This document shows, piece by piece, positions 17,231-26,400 of a stretch of DNA of 64,000 bases. Numbering within the stretch: the first letter of the stretch is position 1; each line of letters opens with the position of its first letter. Position numbers and translations under genes: made by a program. Origin of the DNA: RPQJ01 sp046347155. GTDB lineage: Bacteria > Pseudomonadota > Gammaproteobacteria > Steroidobacterales > Steroidobacteraceae. Location of the stretch: assembly GCA_046347155.1 (NCBI GenBank), contig JAXMGT010000001.1:1116001-1180000 (forward strand), given 5' to 3'. Below the pieces are notes generated by a model that saw nothing but the letters and a program-made list of their open reading frames with translations, searched no databases and had not been told where the DNA came from.

Positions 17231-17264
17231 CCCCGGCGTCGGCGTTCAGGATGGGGAGGCAGGC

Positions 17265-19385
17265 ATGGACGCGCTGAAGCGCCTGCTCCGTGGCGGGTTC
17301 GCGCGGGTCGAGGCGGTCCTCGACGCGGTGTTCGGGCCGCGCCTCAATCCGCTGCCCCAGCTCGGCTCGCTCGGCTGGTTCCTGTTCTGGATCGTCACCG
17401 TCAGCGGCATTTACGTCTACGTCTTCTTCGACACCGGGCTGACCCAGGCGTGGGAGTCGCTCGAGCGGCTGAGCCGGGGGCAGTGGTACCTCGGCGGCCT
17501 GATGCGCAGCCTGCACCGCTACGCTTCGGACGCGCTGGTGGTGGTGGTGTTCGTGCACCTGGTCCGGGAATTCGCGCTCGACCGGCTGCGGGGCCACCGC
17601 TGGTTCCCGTGGTTCACCGGCGTGCCGCTGCTGTGGTTCATGTACGCGTGCGGCATCACCGGCTACTGGATGGTCTGGGACCGGCTGGCCCAGTACGTGG
17701 CCGTGGCCACGTCCGAGTGGATCGACAGCATCGGAATCTTCGCCGAGCCGATCGCGCGCAATTTCCTCGACAGCGAGCGGCTGAGCGGACGGTTCTTCAC
17801 GCTGGTCATCTACATGCACATCGCGCTGCCGCTGCTGATGCTGCTGTTCATGTGGGTGCACATCCAGCGCCACGCGCACGCCCGCGTGAACCCGCCGCGC
17901 GGACTGGCGCTCGGCACGCTGGGCGCGCTGGTCGTGCTGTCGTACGCGTGGCCCGCGCTGAGCCAGCCGCCTGCCGACCTCGATCGCGTGCCGTCCGAGC
18001 TCGGATTCGACTGGTTCTATCTGTCCGTCTACCCGCTGCTCGACCGCGTGGACGGCGCCACGCTGTGGCTGCTGCTGGCCGGTGCAACGCTGCTGCTCGC
18101 GCTGCTGCCCTGGCTGCCGCCGCTGCGCAGCGCGGCGCCCGCCCGCGTCGACCTCGCGAACTGCAATGGCTGTGCCCGGTGCGCGGCCGACTGTCCGTTC
18201 GGTGCGATCACGATGACCGCGCGCAGCGACGGCCAGCCCTACGACCGGGAGGCGAGGGTCGAGACGTCGCAGTGCATGAGTTGCGGAATCTGCGTCGGCG
18301 CCTGTCCGACTGCGACGCCGTTCCGCCGCTCCGGTCCGCTGACGGCCGGGATCGAACTGCCCGGCCGCGAGATGGCCGGACTTCGCGAGGAGATCGTGGC
18401 CGCGACGGCCCGCCTGGGCGGCGCGACCCGGGTGCTGGTCGTCGGCTGCAGCCACGACGCGGACTCGCGTCGGCTGGCGGACGGCGAGACGGCGGTGATC
18501 GGCCTGCCGTGCGTCGCCATGCTGCCGCCGTCGTTCCTCGACTTCGCGCTGGCCCGGCGCCACGTCGACGGCGTGCTGATTTCCGGGTGTGCCGCGCACG
18601 ACTGCTGGGAGCGTCTCGGCGACCAGTGGGTCGAGCAGCGCATCGCCAGCGGGCGCGATCCGCACCTGCGCGCTCGGGTGCCTCGGGACAGGATCGCGGT
18701 CGCCTGGCACGGCCCGGCCCAGGCAGGGCGGCTGGGCGAGTCGCTGGCACAGTTCCGGGGTCACCTGCGGTCGCTCGGCGCGCGCTCGGGCGCCACCGCC
18801 GGCAGCGAGGGCAGCAGTTCGCCGGGCCCGTGGCGCCCGCGCCGGCGGACGCTGCCGCGGCCGCTGCGCTGGTCAGGCCAGGGCATCGTGTACGCGGCAC
18901 TGCTCGCGCTCGTCGGCGTGTTCGCGACCCGCCCGGCGTACACGTACCTGCAACCCGACCGCGCGCTGGTGAAGCTGAGCTTCAGCCACGCGGGCCAGCC
19001 CCTGAAGCCGTGCCGACGGTACACGCCGGAGGAACTGGCGAAGATGCCGTTCAGCGAGCGCAGGCCGACCAGTTGCGAGCGGGGACGCTGGCCGGTGTAC
19101 GTCGAGATGGACCTCGACGGCCGCACTGTCTACCGCGGAACCCACGAGCCGGCGGGGCTGTGGAACGACGGGCCGTCCTCGGTCTACGCCCGCTTCGACG
19201 TGCCGGCGGGGCGCCACCGGTTGGCGGTGCGGCTGCGCGACGACGGCGCAGCGGGCCGGTTCACGGCAGAGGGTGAACGCGAGGTCCTGCTGCAGCCGGG
19301 CGAGAATTTCGTCGTCGATTTCCGCGCGGCCGACGGCGGCTTCAGGTTCGGCATGCCGGGCCAGGATACGGGGACGTCGCCATGA
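17265..19385 (+). CDS. Cytochrome b / 2x[4Fe-4S] ferredoxin / MvhD-like fusion protein
   Basis: This 706-residue protein is a rare multidomain fusion. Residues 1-285 are a diheme cytochrome b of the bc1/b6 type with bis-His pairs H84/H98 and H185/H199 (each H-x13-H). Residues 295-350 are a 2x[4Fe-4S] ferredoxin with C300-x2-C-x2-C-x3-C310-P and C337-x2-C-x2-C-x3-C347-P. Residues 388-460 match MvhD/FlpD (C395, LPC416, GC442AAHDC447), an electron-transfer module known from heterodisulfide reductase/hydrogenase complexes. A Ser/Gly/Pro linker, a TM helix (about 544-562) and a C-terminal beta-rich domain follow. Position in the operon suggests it couples the quinone pool and a low-potential or cytoplasmic donor to the heme-copper enzyme (inference). 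Confidence 0.87.
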   Translation: MDALKRLLRGGFARVEAVLDAVFGPRLNPLPQLGSLGWFLFWIVTVSGIYVYVFFDTGLTQAWESLERLSRGQWYLGGLMRSLHRYASDALVVVVFVHLVREFALDRLRGHRWFPWFTGVPLLWFMYACGITGYWMVWDRLAQYVAVATSEWIDSIGIFAEPIARNFLDSERLSGRFFTLVIYMHIALPLLMLLFMWVHIQRHAHARVNPPRGLALGTLGALVVLSYAWPALSQPPADLDRVPSELGFDWFYLSVYPLLDRVDGATLWLLLAGATLLLALLPWLPPLRSAAPARVDLANCNGCARCAADCPFGAITMTARSDGQPYDREARVETSQCMSCGICVGACPTATPFRRSGPLTAGIELPGREMAGLREEIVAATARLGGATRVLVVGCSHDADSRRLADGETAVIGLPCVAMLPPSFLDFALARRHVDGVLISGCAAHDCWERLGDQWVEQRIASGRDPHLRARVPRDRIAVAWHGPAQAGRLGESLAQFRGHLRSLGARSGATAGSEGSSSPGPWRPRRRTLPRPLRWSGQGIVYAALLALVGVFATRPAYTYLQPDRALVKLSFSHAGQPLKPCRRYTPEELAKMPFSERRPTSCERGRWPVYVEMDLDGRTVYRGTHEPAGLWNDGPSSVYARFDVPAGRHRLAVRLRDDGAAGRFTAEGEREVLLQPGENFVVDFRAADGGFRFGMPGQDTGTSP

Positions 19386-19777
19386 CGCTGCTCGCGTGGC
19401 AGGCCGGGTTCGCCATAGGCATCGAGGACGTGGACCACGAGCACCGCGCGCTGATCGAACTGATCAATTCGCTGCATGCCTCGCTCGGCGACGAGCGCGC
19501 GGGCGAGCGCGTGGAAGCGTTCCTCGGCGAGATATACGCGGATGTCTCGGCGCACTTCGCGCTCGAGGAACGCGTGATGCACGAGCGCCGCTACGACGCG
19601 CTCGCCGCGCACAAGGACGACCACGAGCGGCTGCTGGACCGGCTGCGCGACATCATGGACGCGCAGGCCGACGGTGCCGCGCTCGACGACGAGCGGCTGG
19701 GGGCGGCCCTCGCGGAGTGGTTCGGCGGGCACTTCCGGACGCACGACGCCCGCTTCCACCGCCATCTGGCGCGCTGA
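19382..19777 (+). CDS. Bacteriohemerythrin
   Basis: This 131-residue protein is a four-helix di-iron hemerythrin. The iron ligands are all identifiable: H21, H58 and E62 (H-x3-E), H77 and H81 (H-x3-H), H117 and D122 (H-x4-D). It is the last gene of the heme-copper operon, overlapping the fusion gene by ATGA. Hemerythrins bind O2 and NO reversibly, so delivery of NO to the membrane enzyme, or scavenging and sensing, are possible roles. Translational coupling to the cytochrome b fusion argues for a dedicated function with this complex. Confidence 0.92.
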   Translation: MTLLAWQAGFAIGIEDVDHEHRALIELINSLHASLGDERAGERVEAFLGEIYADVSAHFALEERVMHERRYDALAAHKDDHERLLDRLRDIMDAQADGAALDDERLGAALAEWFGGHFRTHDARFHRHLAR

Positions 19778-19847
19778 CGCCGGACCGCTCGGGCGTACGG
19801 CCCTGTCGCGGTCGGGTGCGCCGCGCTGCCAGCGGTCCGTTCTGGAT

Positions 19848-21245
19848 TCAGATCGCCTTGCTGAAGCGCTGCTGGGCGGCCTGGGCGGCCGCCAGGTGCG
19901 CGTCGAACGCCATGCCGAGGTGCCTGAGCAGCAGACGGCCGGCCGGCAGCACGCGGAGACCGGGTGCAGCTAATTCGGCGAGGCCGTCCGCGACCATCGG
20001 CTCGAGCGCGCGCAGTTCGCTGGCGAAATAGCTCCGGAAGTCGATGCCGTACCGCGTCGCGGTTGCATCGAAGTCGAGCACCCCGTAGCACATGATCTGC
20101 TGGATCACGTCGCGTCGGATGATGTCGTCGCGGGTCAGCCGCAGCCCGCGGTGCACCGCGAGCTCGCCCCGGTCGAGTGCGCCGTAGTACTCCGGCAGCG
20201 TCTTCAGGTTCTGCACGTAGCTGTCGCCGACCTTGCCGATCGAGCTCACGCCGAGGCCGATCAGGTCGCAGTAGCCGCGCGTCGAATAGCCCTGGAAATT
20301 CCGGTGCAGCGTGCCGTTCTCCTGCGCGATCACGAGCTCGTCGGTCGGCAGCGCGAAGTGGTCCATGCCGATGTAGACGTAGCCGGCCGCCGAGAGCTTC
20401 TCGATCGTCAGGCCGAGCAGCGCGAGGCGCACCTCGGGCGTCGGCAGCAGGTCCGCATTCAGCTGGCGCTGCGCCTTGAACATCTGCGGCAGGTGCGCGT
20501 AGGCGTAGACGGCGAAGCGGTCCGGTTGCGCCGAGAGCACCGTGTCGAGCGTCTTCGAGAATCCCTCGAGCGTCTGGTTCGGGAGGCCGTAGATCAGGTC
20601 CACGCTGACCGACCCGAAGCCGAACTCGCGCGCCTCGCGGATCAGCCGGAGCGTGTCCGGGACCGACTGGATCCGGTTGACCGCTTCCTGCACGGCCGGG
20701 TCGAAGTCCTGGATCCCTAGGCTGCAGCGGTTGAAGCCGATGCGCGCGAGGTCGCGCAGCGTGTCGCGCGTGATCGTGCGCGGGTCGAGCTCGATCGAGT
20801 ACTCGCGGCCCGGGTCGGTCGAGAGCCGGAAGTGCTGGCCGAGCTTGCCGACCAGCCGCTCGATCTCGAGCGACGTCAGGAACGTGGGCGTGCCGCCGCC
20901 GAAGTGCAGCTGCTCGACCTCGCGGTCGCGGTCGTAGAGTTCGCCCTGCAGCTCGATCTCGCGGTGCAGCCGGTAGAGGTACGCCTCGGCTTTCTCGTGG
21001 TTGCGCGTGATGACCTTCGTGCACCCGCAGTAGAAGCAGGGGCTCGAGCAGAAAGGGATGTGGACATACAGCGAGAGCGGACGCGGGATCGGGTCCTGGT
21101 TGCTCGCCGCGACGAATTCCTTGTAGTCGGCAATCCCGTAACTGTCGGTGAACTGCACGGCCGTCGGGTAAGACGTGTAGCGGGGGCCCGACTTGTCGTA
21201 ACGCCGGATCAGGTCGGGGTCGAAGCGGATCTGGTGCGAGTACAT
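19848..21245 (-). CDS. hemN: Oxygen-independent coproporphyrinogen III oxidase (radical SAM)
   Basis: This 465-residue HemN makes protoporphyrinogen IX under anoxia in the cytosol. It has the radical SAM cluster motif CSSPCFYCGC (C-x3-C-x2-C-x-C, about residues 62-71), GGGTPTFL for SAM binding, SVDLIYGLPNQT and the C-terminal HemN domain. The start MYSHQIRFDPDLIRRYDKSGPRYTSYP is the typical family start; the longer upstream reading frame is antisense to the divergent reductase gene. A TTGAC-N4-GTCAA box is centred 65 bp upstream, giving anaerobic heme supply for the nir/nor enzymes. Confidence 0.95.
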   Translation of the reverse strand: MYSHQIRFDPDLIRRYDKSGPRYTSYPTAVQFTDSYGIADYKEFVAASNQDPIPRPLSLYVHIPFCSSPCFYCGCTKVITRNHEKAEAYLYRLHREIELQGELYDRDREVEQLHFGGGTPTFLTSLEIERLVGKLGQHFRLSTDPGREYSIELDPRTITRDTLRDLARIGFNRCSLGIQDFDPAVQEAVNRIQSVPDTLRLIREAREFGFGSVSVDLIYGLPNQTLEGFSKTLDTVLSAQPDRFAVYAYAHLPQMFKAQRQLNADLLPTPEVRLALLGLTIEKLSAAGYVYIGMDHFALPTDELVIAQENGTLHRNFQGYSTRGYCDLIGLGVSSIGKVGDSYVQNLKTLPEYYGALDRGELAVHRGLRLTRDDIIRRDVIQQIMCYGVLDFDATATRYGIDFRSYFASELRALEPMVADGLAELAAPGLRVLPAGRLLLRHLGMAFDAHLAAAQAAQQRFSKAI

Positions 21246-21303
21246 CTGCGTCCTCGGTCGCCTGGTTGCACGCCGAGGGTGGGACGCCGCCGCGCGCCGC
21301 GCA

Positions 21304-21317
21304 TTGACCGCGGTCAA
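21304..21317 (-). promoter_or_regulatory. Dnr/FNR-type box upstream of hemN
   Basis: TTGAC-CGCG-GTCAA is a perfect inverted repeat. At -41.5 the hemN start site would be near 21269, with CACCCT at 21281-21276 as a weak -10. The divergent reductase gene starts 175 bp away and has no -10 element at the matching distance. Confidence 0.8.
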
Positions 21318-21491
21318 GTGCGCGACGAGGTCCTCCCGGCCGACGTAGCATAGACTCGGTCCGGGTCCGGGCACAGTCCGGGGTTTTCCACGATGGTCGT
21401 AGGGGCTCCCGGGGGGGCGCCGGGCGGCTGCCGCCGGGAATCCGCTAGAATTTCGCGCTGCATCGCCGCAACCCGCCGGAGTATCCCGAGC

Positions 21492-22553
21492 ATGACCGAG
21501 TCCACGACCCCTGCGCCGGCCGCCGGCGAGCCGATCGCCACCGATGCCCTGATCGTCGGGGCCGGGCCGGCCGGGCTGTTCCAGGTGTTCGAACTGGGCC
21601 TCCTGGGCATCAAGGCGCACGTCGTGGACACGCTCCGGCACCCGGGCGGGCAGTGCACCGAGCTCTACCCGGACAAGCCGATCTACGACATCCCGGCGCT
21701 GCCCGTCTGTGGCGCCCAGGAACTCGTGGACCGGCTGCTCGAGCAGATCAAGCCGATGGGCGCGACGTTCCACTTCGGCCAGGAGGTCTCCTCGCTCGCC
21801 CGCCGCGAGGACGGGGCGTTCGACGTCGGCACGTCGGCGGGCACGCGCTTCGTCGCGCGCACGGTCATCGTCGCGGCGGGCCTCGGCTCGTTCCAGCCGC
21901 GCCGCCTCGGCCTCGAGGGCTCGGAGGCTTACGAGGACCGGCAGATCCATTACCGGGTGCGCAACGCGGCCGACTTCCACGGCCAGCGCATCGTGATCTT
22001 CGGCGGCGGCGATTCGGCACTCGACTGGGTCCTCGAATTCGCCGGAAAGGCGAAGAGCGTCGTGCTCGTGCACCGGCGTCCCGAGTTCCGCGCGGCGCCT
22101 GCTTCGGTTGCCCGGATGCAGGAACTCGTCGCGGCCGGCGCCATCACGTACCTCGAGGGCACGGCGGCCGCCGTCGCCGGCGCCGACGGCCGACTCACCG
22201 GCGTGACCGTGAAGCGCACCGGCGGCGAACTCGTCACGCTCGAGGCCGACCACGTGCTCGCGTTCTTCGGCCTGCACCCGAAGCTCGGGCCGATCGCCGA
22301 GTGGGGCCTCGAGCTCGACAAGAAAGCGCTGAAGGTGGACACGGCGAAGTTCCAGACCAGCGTGCCGGGCATCTTCGCGATCGGCGACATCAACACTTAC
22401 CCGGGCAAGAAGAAGCTGATCCTGAGCGGATTCCACGAGGCGGCGCTTGCCGCGTTCGCGATCGCCGAGCACCTGAACCCGGCGAAGAAGGTGCACCTGC
22501 AGTACACGACGACGAGCCCGATCATGCAGAAACGGCTCGGCGTGTCGGAGTGA
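21492..22553 (+). CDS. Ferredoxin-NADP+ reductase, thioredoxin-reductase-like type
   Basis: This 353-residue FAD flavoprotein has the FAD dinucleotide fold DALIVGAGPAGLF near residue 20, NADP-binding GGGDSALDW near residue 170, and the C-terminal GIFAIGDINTYPGKKKLILSG FAD-binding motif. There is no redox CxxC between the two folds, which separates it from thioredoxin reductase. This matches the YumC/TRLF-type ferredoxin (flavodoxin)-NADP reductase, linking NADPH and ferredoxin in the cytosol. It lies divergent from hemN and 13 bp ahead of tesB. The start ATG follows CCCGAGC, a weak ribosome-binding site. Confidence 0.88.
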   Translation: MTESTTPAPAAGEPIATDALIVGAGPAGLFQVFELGLLGIKAHVVDTLRHPGGQCTELYPDKPIYDIPALPVCGAQELVDRLLEQIKPMGATFHFGQEVSSLARREDGAFDVGTSAGTRFVARTVIVAAGLGSFQPRRLGLEGSEAYEDRQIHYRVRNAADFHGQRIVIFGGGDSALDWVLEFAGKAKSVVLVHRRPEFRAAPASVARMQELVAAGAITYLEGTAAAVAGADGRLTGVTVKRTGGELVTLEADHVLAFFGLHPKLGPIAEWGLELDKKALKVDTAKFQTSVPGIFAIGDINTYPGKKKLILSGFHEAALAAFAIAEHLNPAKKVHLQYTTTSPIMQKRLGVSE

Positions 22554-22566
22554 GCGCGGTCCCGCG

Positions 22567-23418
22567 ATGAACCGGCTGCTCGCCGACCTGGTGCGGCTCC
22601 TCGAGCTGGAACGGCTCGAGGTTGACCTCTTCCGCGGCGAGAGCCGCGACATCGGCAGCCCGCAGGTATTCGGCGGCCAGGTGCTCGGCCAGGCGCTGCG
22701 CGCCGCGTACGGCACGGTCGAGGGCCGTACCGTGCACTCGCTGCACGCGTATTTCCTGCGCCGGGGCGACTTCAACGCCCCGATCGTCTACGAGGTGGAC
22801 CGCAGCCGCGACGGCGCCAGCTTCTCGAGCCGCCGCGTCGTCGCGATCCAGCACGGGCAGCAGATCTTCACGATGGCCGCGTCTTTCCAGATCGAGGAGC
22901 AGGGGCCGGATCACCAGGTACCGCTGCCGGAGGTCGCGCCGCCGGAGGCCCTGCCGGACCTGACTGCGGAGGTGCGCAAGCACCTGGCCGAGATGCCGGC
23001 CGAGCGCCGCCGGTTCTGGTCGCTCGAGCGACCGTTCGAGTTCCGCTCGGTCGAGGCAGTCGAGGCGGGCGAGCCCCGCCCCGGCGTGCGGAACCTGTGG
23101 TTCCGGCTGATCGACCGCTGCCCGGACGACCCGGTGCTGCACCAGTGCCTGCTGGCCTACATGTCGGATTACCACCTGCTCGAGACGGCGACGCTGCCGC
23201 ACGGGCTCGCCTACCGGTCGGGCGACGTGACGCTCGCGAGCATCGACCACGCGATGTGGTTCCACCGACCGGTGCGCGTGGACGAGTGGCTGCTCTACGC
23301 GCTGATCAGCCCGTCGAGTTCCGGGTCCCGCGGGCTCGCGTTCGGCCGGATCTTCGACCGCGAGGGGCGGCTCGTCGCGAGCACGGCCCAGGAAGGTCTG
23401 ATGCGCACGCGCGGCTGA
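22567..23418 (+). CDS. tesB: Acyl-CoA thioesterase II
   Basis: This 283-residue double-hotdog enzyme hydrolyses medium- and long-chain acyl-CoA. The N-terminal hotdog has RVFGGQ-like DIGSPQVFGGQVLGQAL and TVHSLHAYFLRRGD; the C-terminal half has YMSDYHLL and LASIDHAMWFHRP, which contains the catalytic Asp, and ends with a conserved ASTAQEGLMR. Length and domain order are normal for TesB. It closely follows the reductase gene, but the shared transcription has no obvious metabolic reason. Convergent with the DUF748 gene. Confidence 0.93.
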   Translation: MNRLLADLVRLLELERLEVDLFRGESRDIGSPQVFGGQVLGQALRAAYGTVEGRTVHSLHAYFLRRGDFNAPIVYEVDRSRDGASFSSRRVVAIQHGQQIFTMAASFQIEEQGPDHQVPLPEVAPPEALPDLTAEVRKHLAEMPAERRRFWSLERPFEFRSVEAVEAGEPRPGVRNLWFRLIDRCPDDPVLHQCLLAYMSDYHLLETATLPHGLAYRSGDVTLASIDHAMWFHRPVRVDEWLLYALISPSSSGSRGLAFGRIFDREGRLVASTAQEGLMRTRG

Positions 23419-23431
23419 TCCGCGCGCCCGG

Positions 23432-26400
23432 TCACTTCAGCTCGAGCTTCAGCTGCACCTTGCCCGCATCGTCGGTGACGGTGCCGTTCTTCGCAAGGAA
23501 GACCCGGGTTGGTTCGAGCCCGGTGCCCTCGAGCAGCGCGCGTTCGACCGCCGTGGCCCGGGCCTCGGCGAGCCTGTCGGCCGCATCGGCCGGCACCGTG
23601 ACGCGCCCGCGCGCCTCGCGCTCCCAAGCCTCGATCGTCGCCGCGTCGGCGAGCGCCTGCTTCTCCTCCTTCGATGCGCCGTCGGGCGCCGCGGGCGGTT
23701 CGGGCGCCTTCGGTTCCGCGCCGGTCTGCTTTTCGATCAACGCGGACAACACCTTCAGCTTGTTCTGCGGCGACAGCTCGGGGTAGGGCGGGCGCACGGC
23801 GCCTTCCTTGCGAGGGGGCGGGGGCGCGTCGGCGGCCGCGCCCGCGAGCGCCGACTGCCACGCCTGCTCCGCGAGCGCGGGGCCGTCGAGCGCGGCGAGG
23901 CTCATCACCGGCACTTCGAGCGTGAGGCCCGGCTTCTCGACCAGGCTCTTGCCGAGCGCGCCCAGCTGGCCGGCGGCGGTCGGGTCGAGCGCGGCCGAGC
24001 CGGGCGCGAAGTCCACGTGCTGCGCTTCCTCGGCACCCGAGAACAGCGCGCCGAGCAGCGCGAACGGCGCGGTCACCGCCTTCACGATCAGGTTCTTGAT
24101 CACCTTCCAGACGATCGGGCCGATCCGGAACGTCGGGTCGTCGATCGTGCCCTGCACCGGGATGTCGAGGTCGATCACGCCGTTGCGGTCCCGGAGCAGC
24201 ACGGTGGCGAACTTGACGGGCAGCGAGGCCTCGCCCTTGCCCGCGGTTTCCTCGCCCCACTCGAGCTGGTCGATCCGGATGTGGTGCTGCGCGTCGAGCG
24301 CGCGGTTTTCGATCCTGTAGTGCAGGTCCGTCGTGAGCTTGCCCTTCGCGATCGAATAGCCGGCGAAGCGGCCCGAGTACGGGTTGAAGATCGGCAGCGA
24401 GATGTTCTCGAACCTGAGCCCGATGTCCGTGTAGCGCTCGAACGAGAACGGCTGGATCTCGCCGGCGATCGTGACCGGCGAGAACTCGCCGACCTTGCCC
24501 TTCAGGTCCACCTTCGCGTGCGCGGCCGGGCTGCTCGACAGTCCCGTGATCGAGCCGTTCAGCGCGACGATCTTCGCCGCGAAGTTCGGCTGCACGTTGT
24601 GGTCGGCGAAGTCGAGCGTGCCGTCGCTCACCTTCACCTCGCCGATCCGCACCGGCATGCCTTCCGCGGGCAGCGGCGCCACCGCCTTCGCGGCGGCGCC
24701 CTGCTTCTTGCGTTGCTCCGAGGCCTGCTCCTCGGCCTCCTCGCGTTCCGCCTCGCGTCGCTTGCGTTCGGCCGGCGTGAGCGCGGCCTCGGCGCGTGCG
24801 GCGGCACGACGGGCCTCGAGCGCGGCGGCCGTGCCCTTCGGGTCGAGCACCGCGGAGACGTTGATCACGCGCTCCGGACTGATGACGACGCGGGCAAACG
24901 GCTTGCCGACCAGCACGCGCTCGATCGACGCGGAGTCCGGCCCCTTCGCGTACTTGATGCCCTGGACGCGCAGACTCGCGAAGTTGACGAAGTCCTGCTG
25001 CAGCGCGTTGTCCTTCGAAGCGAAGTCGTCGATCGAGACGTCGCCGGTGAACCCGAGTTCCGGACCCGGCGCGTCCGGCGGGTCGAGCTTCACGCGGCCG
25101 TCCACGGTCAGGCGGCCCTCGGTGATCGTGAGGTCGGCCACCGGAAGCACGTAGGGCTGCAGGATCGTCATCCGCGCGCCGTCGAGCTTGATCGCGAGGT
25201 CGGCCGCCATCGGTGACGGCGTCACGGTGCCCTCGGCGCGGAACGGCGCGACGTCGTTCACGACGGCGGACACCGTGAGGTCGACCGGACGCGCGAGGTC
25301 GAGGCTCGCGCCCTTGACCGTGATGTCGAGCGGCGCGACCTGGAACCGGCGCGCGGGCTCGGCGCGCCGGTCCTCGAAGTCGATGTGGGCGCCCTCGAGC
25401 GCAAACGTGCCGACGGTCGCGGTCCATGGCGTTGCCGGCCGGGCCGGTTGGGCTGGCGGCGCGGCGGGTGTGGCCGCCGTCGCGGGCGCCGCGGCCGCCG
25501 GTTCGGGCGGCGCCCCCGGTGCGGTGGAAACGTCCGCGACCGGGGCCGATCCCGCGAGCCGCATCAGGTTGATGCCGCCGGCGTCCATCCAGGCCTTCAC
25601 GTCCAGGCCCTGGATCGTGACGCTGCCGACGCTCGCCGTGCGCTTCACGAGCGCGAGTGCGGTGTCGGTCACTTCGATCGACGGGATCCGGACCCACGCG
25701 TCGTCGGCGCCGCGCGCACGGAGCCCGAGGTCGGCCACGGCGATCCTCGGGATCTTCAGGCGCGCCGCGAGGTCGGCGCCGAGTTCTACGTCGTAGCTGC
25801 CCGCGAGTTCGGCCGTGCCTGACGTGAGACCGAACGGCAGTGCGTCGCCGAGGTATTCGGCGACGCCCGGCAGGTGCAGTCCCCTGAACGAGAACTCGCC
25901 GCGCGAGGCCACCTGCGGCGTCACCTCGAGGGCGCCTTTCAGTTCGAAGTTTTCGGCGTTCGGGGTGCGCGCGGACAGCGCATAACCACCGCCCTCGGCC
26001 GTGGTCCTGAAGTCCGTGAGTGAGAACGTGACCGGCGAGAAACGGCGCTCGAACGGCTTGCGCCGCGAGAGGTCGGCGTAGCCGATCTCGCCGCCCTCGA
26101 CCGCGAATGACTGCAGCCACAGGCGCGGCGGCGGCGAAGGCTCCGGCTCCGGCGGGGTCTTCGGCGCGAGGTCGAGCAGGTTGAGCCGGTGGTCCGCACG
26201 CACGACGGCGTGGATCCCGGGCGCCTCGAGCGTCACGTCCCGGAACACGTAGGCGCGATGCCAGATCGAAGACAGTTCGAAGTCGACGAACAGGCGCTTG
26301 AAGTAGACCATCGGCCGGCCGTCGGCGTCCGGCAGCGACAGGTCGCGGATCTCGATCTGCAACAGGAACGGGTTGACACGAACCTCGCCGACCGCAAGGT

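Noticed and set aside
17265..19385. Frameshift or misassembly producing the cytochrome b/ferredoxin/MvhD fusion
   Set aside because: A single uninterrupted frame with intact motifs in every domain, correct order of ligands and an ATGA overlap with the next gene makes an artefact unlikely.
21326..21360. Dnr-controlled promoter for the ferredoxin-NADP reductase from the box at 21304
   Set aside because: TAGCAT/TAGACT lie about 35-40 bp from the box centre, not at class II spacing; the hemN direction fits better.
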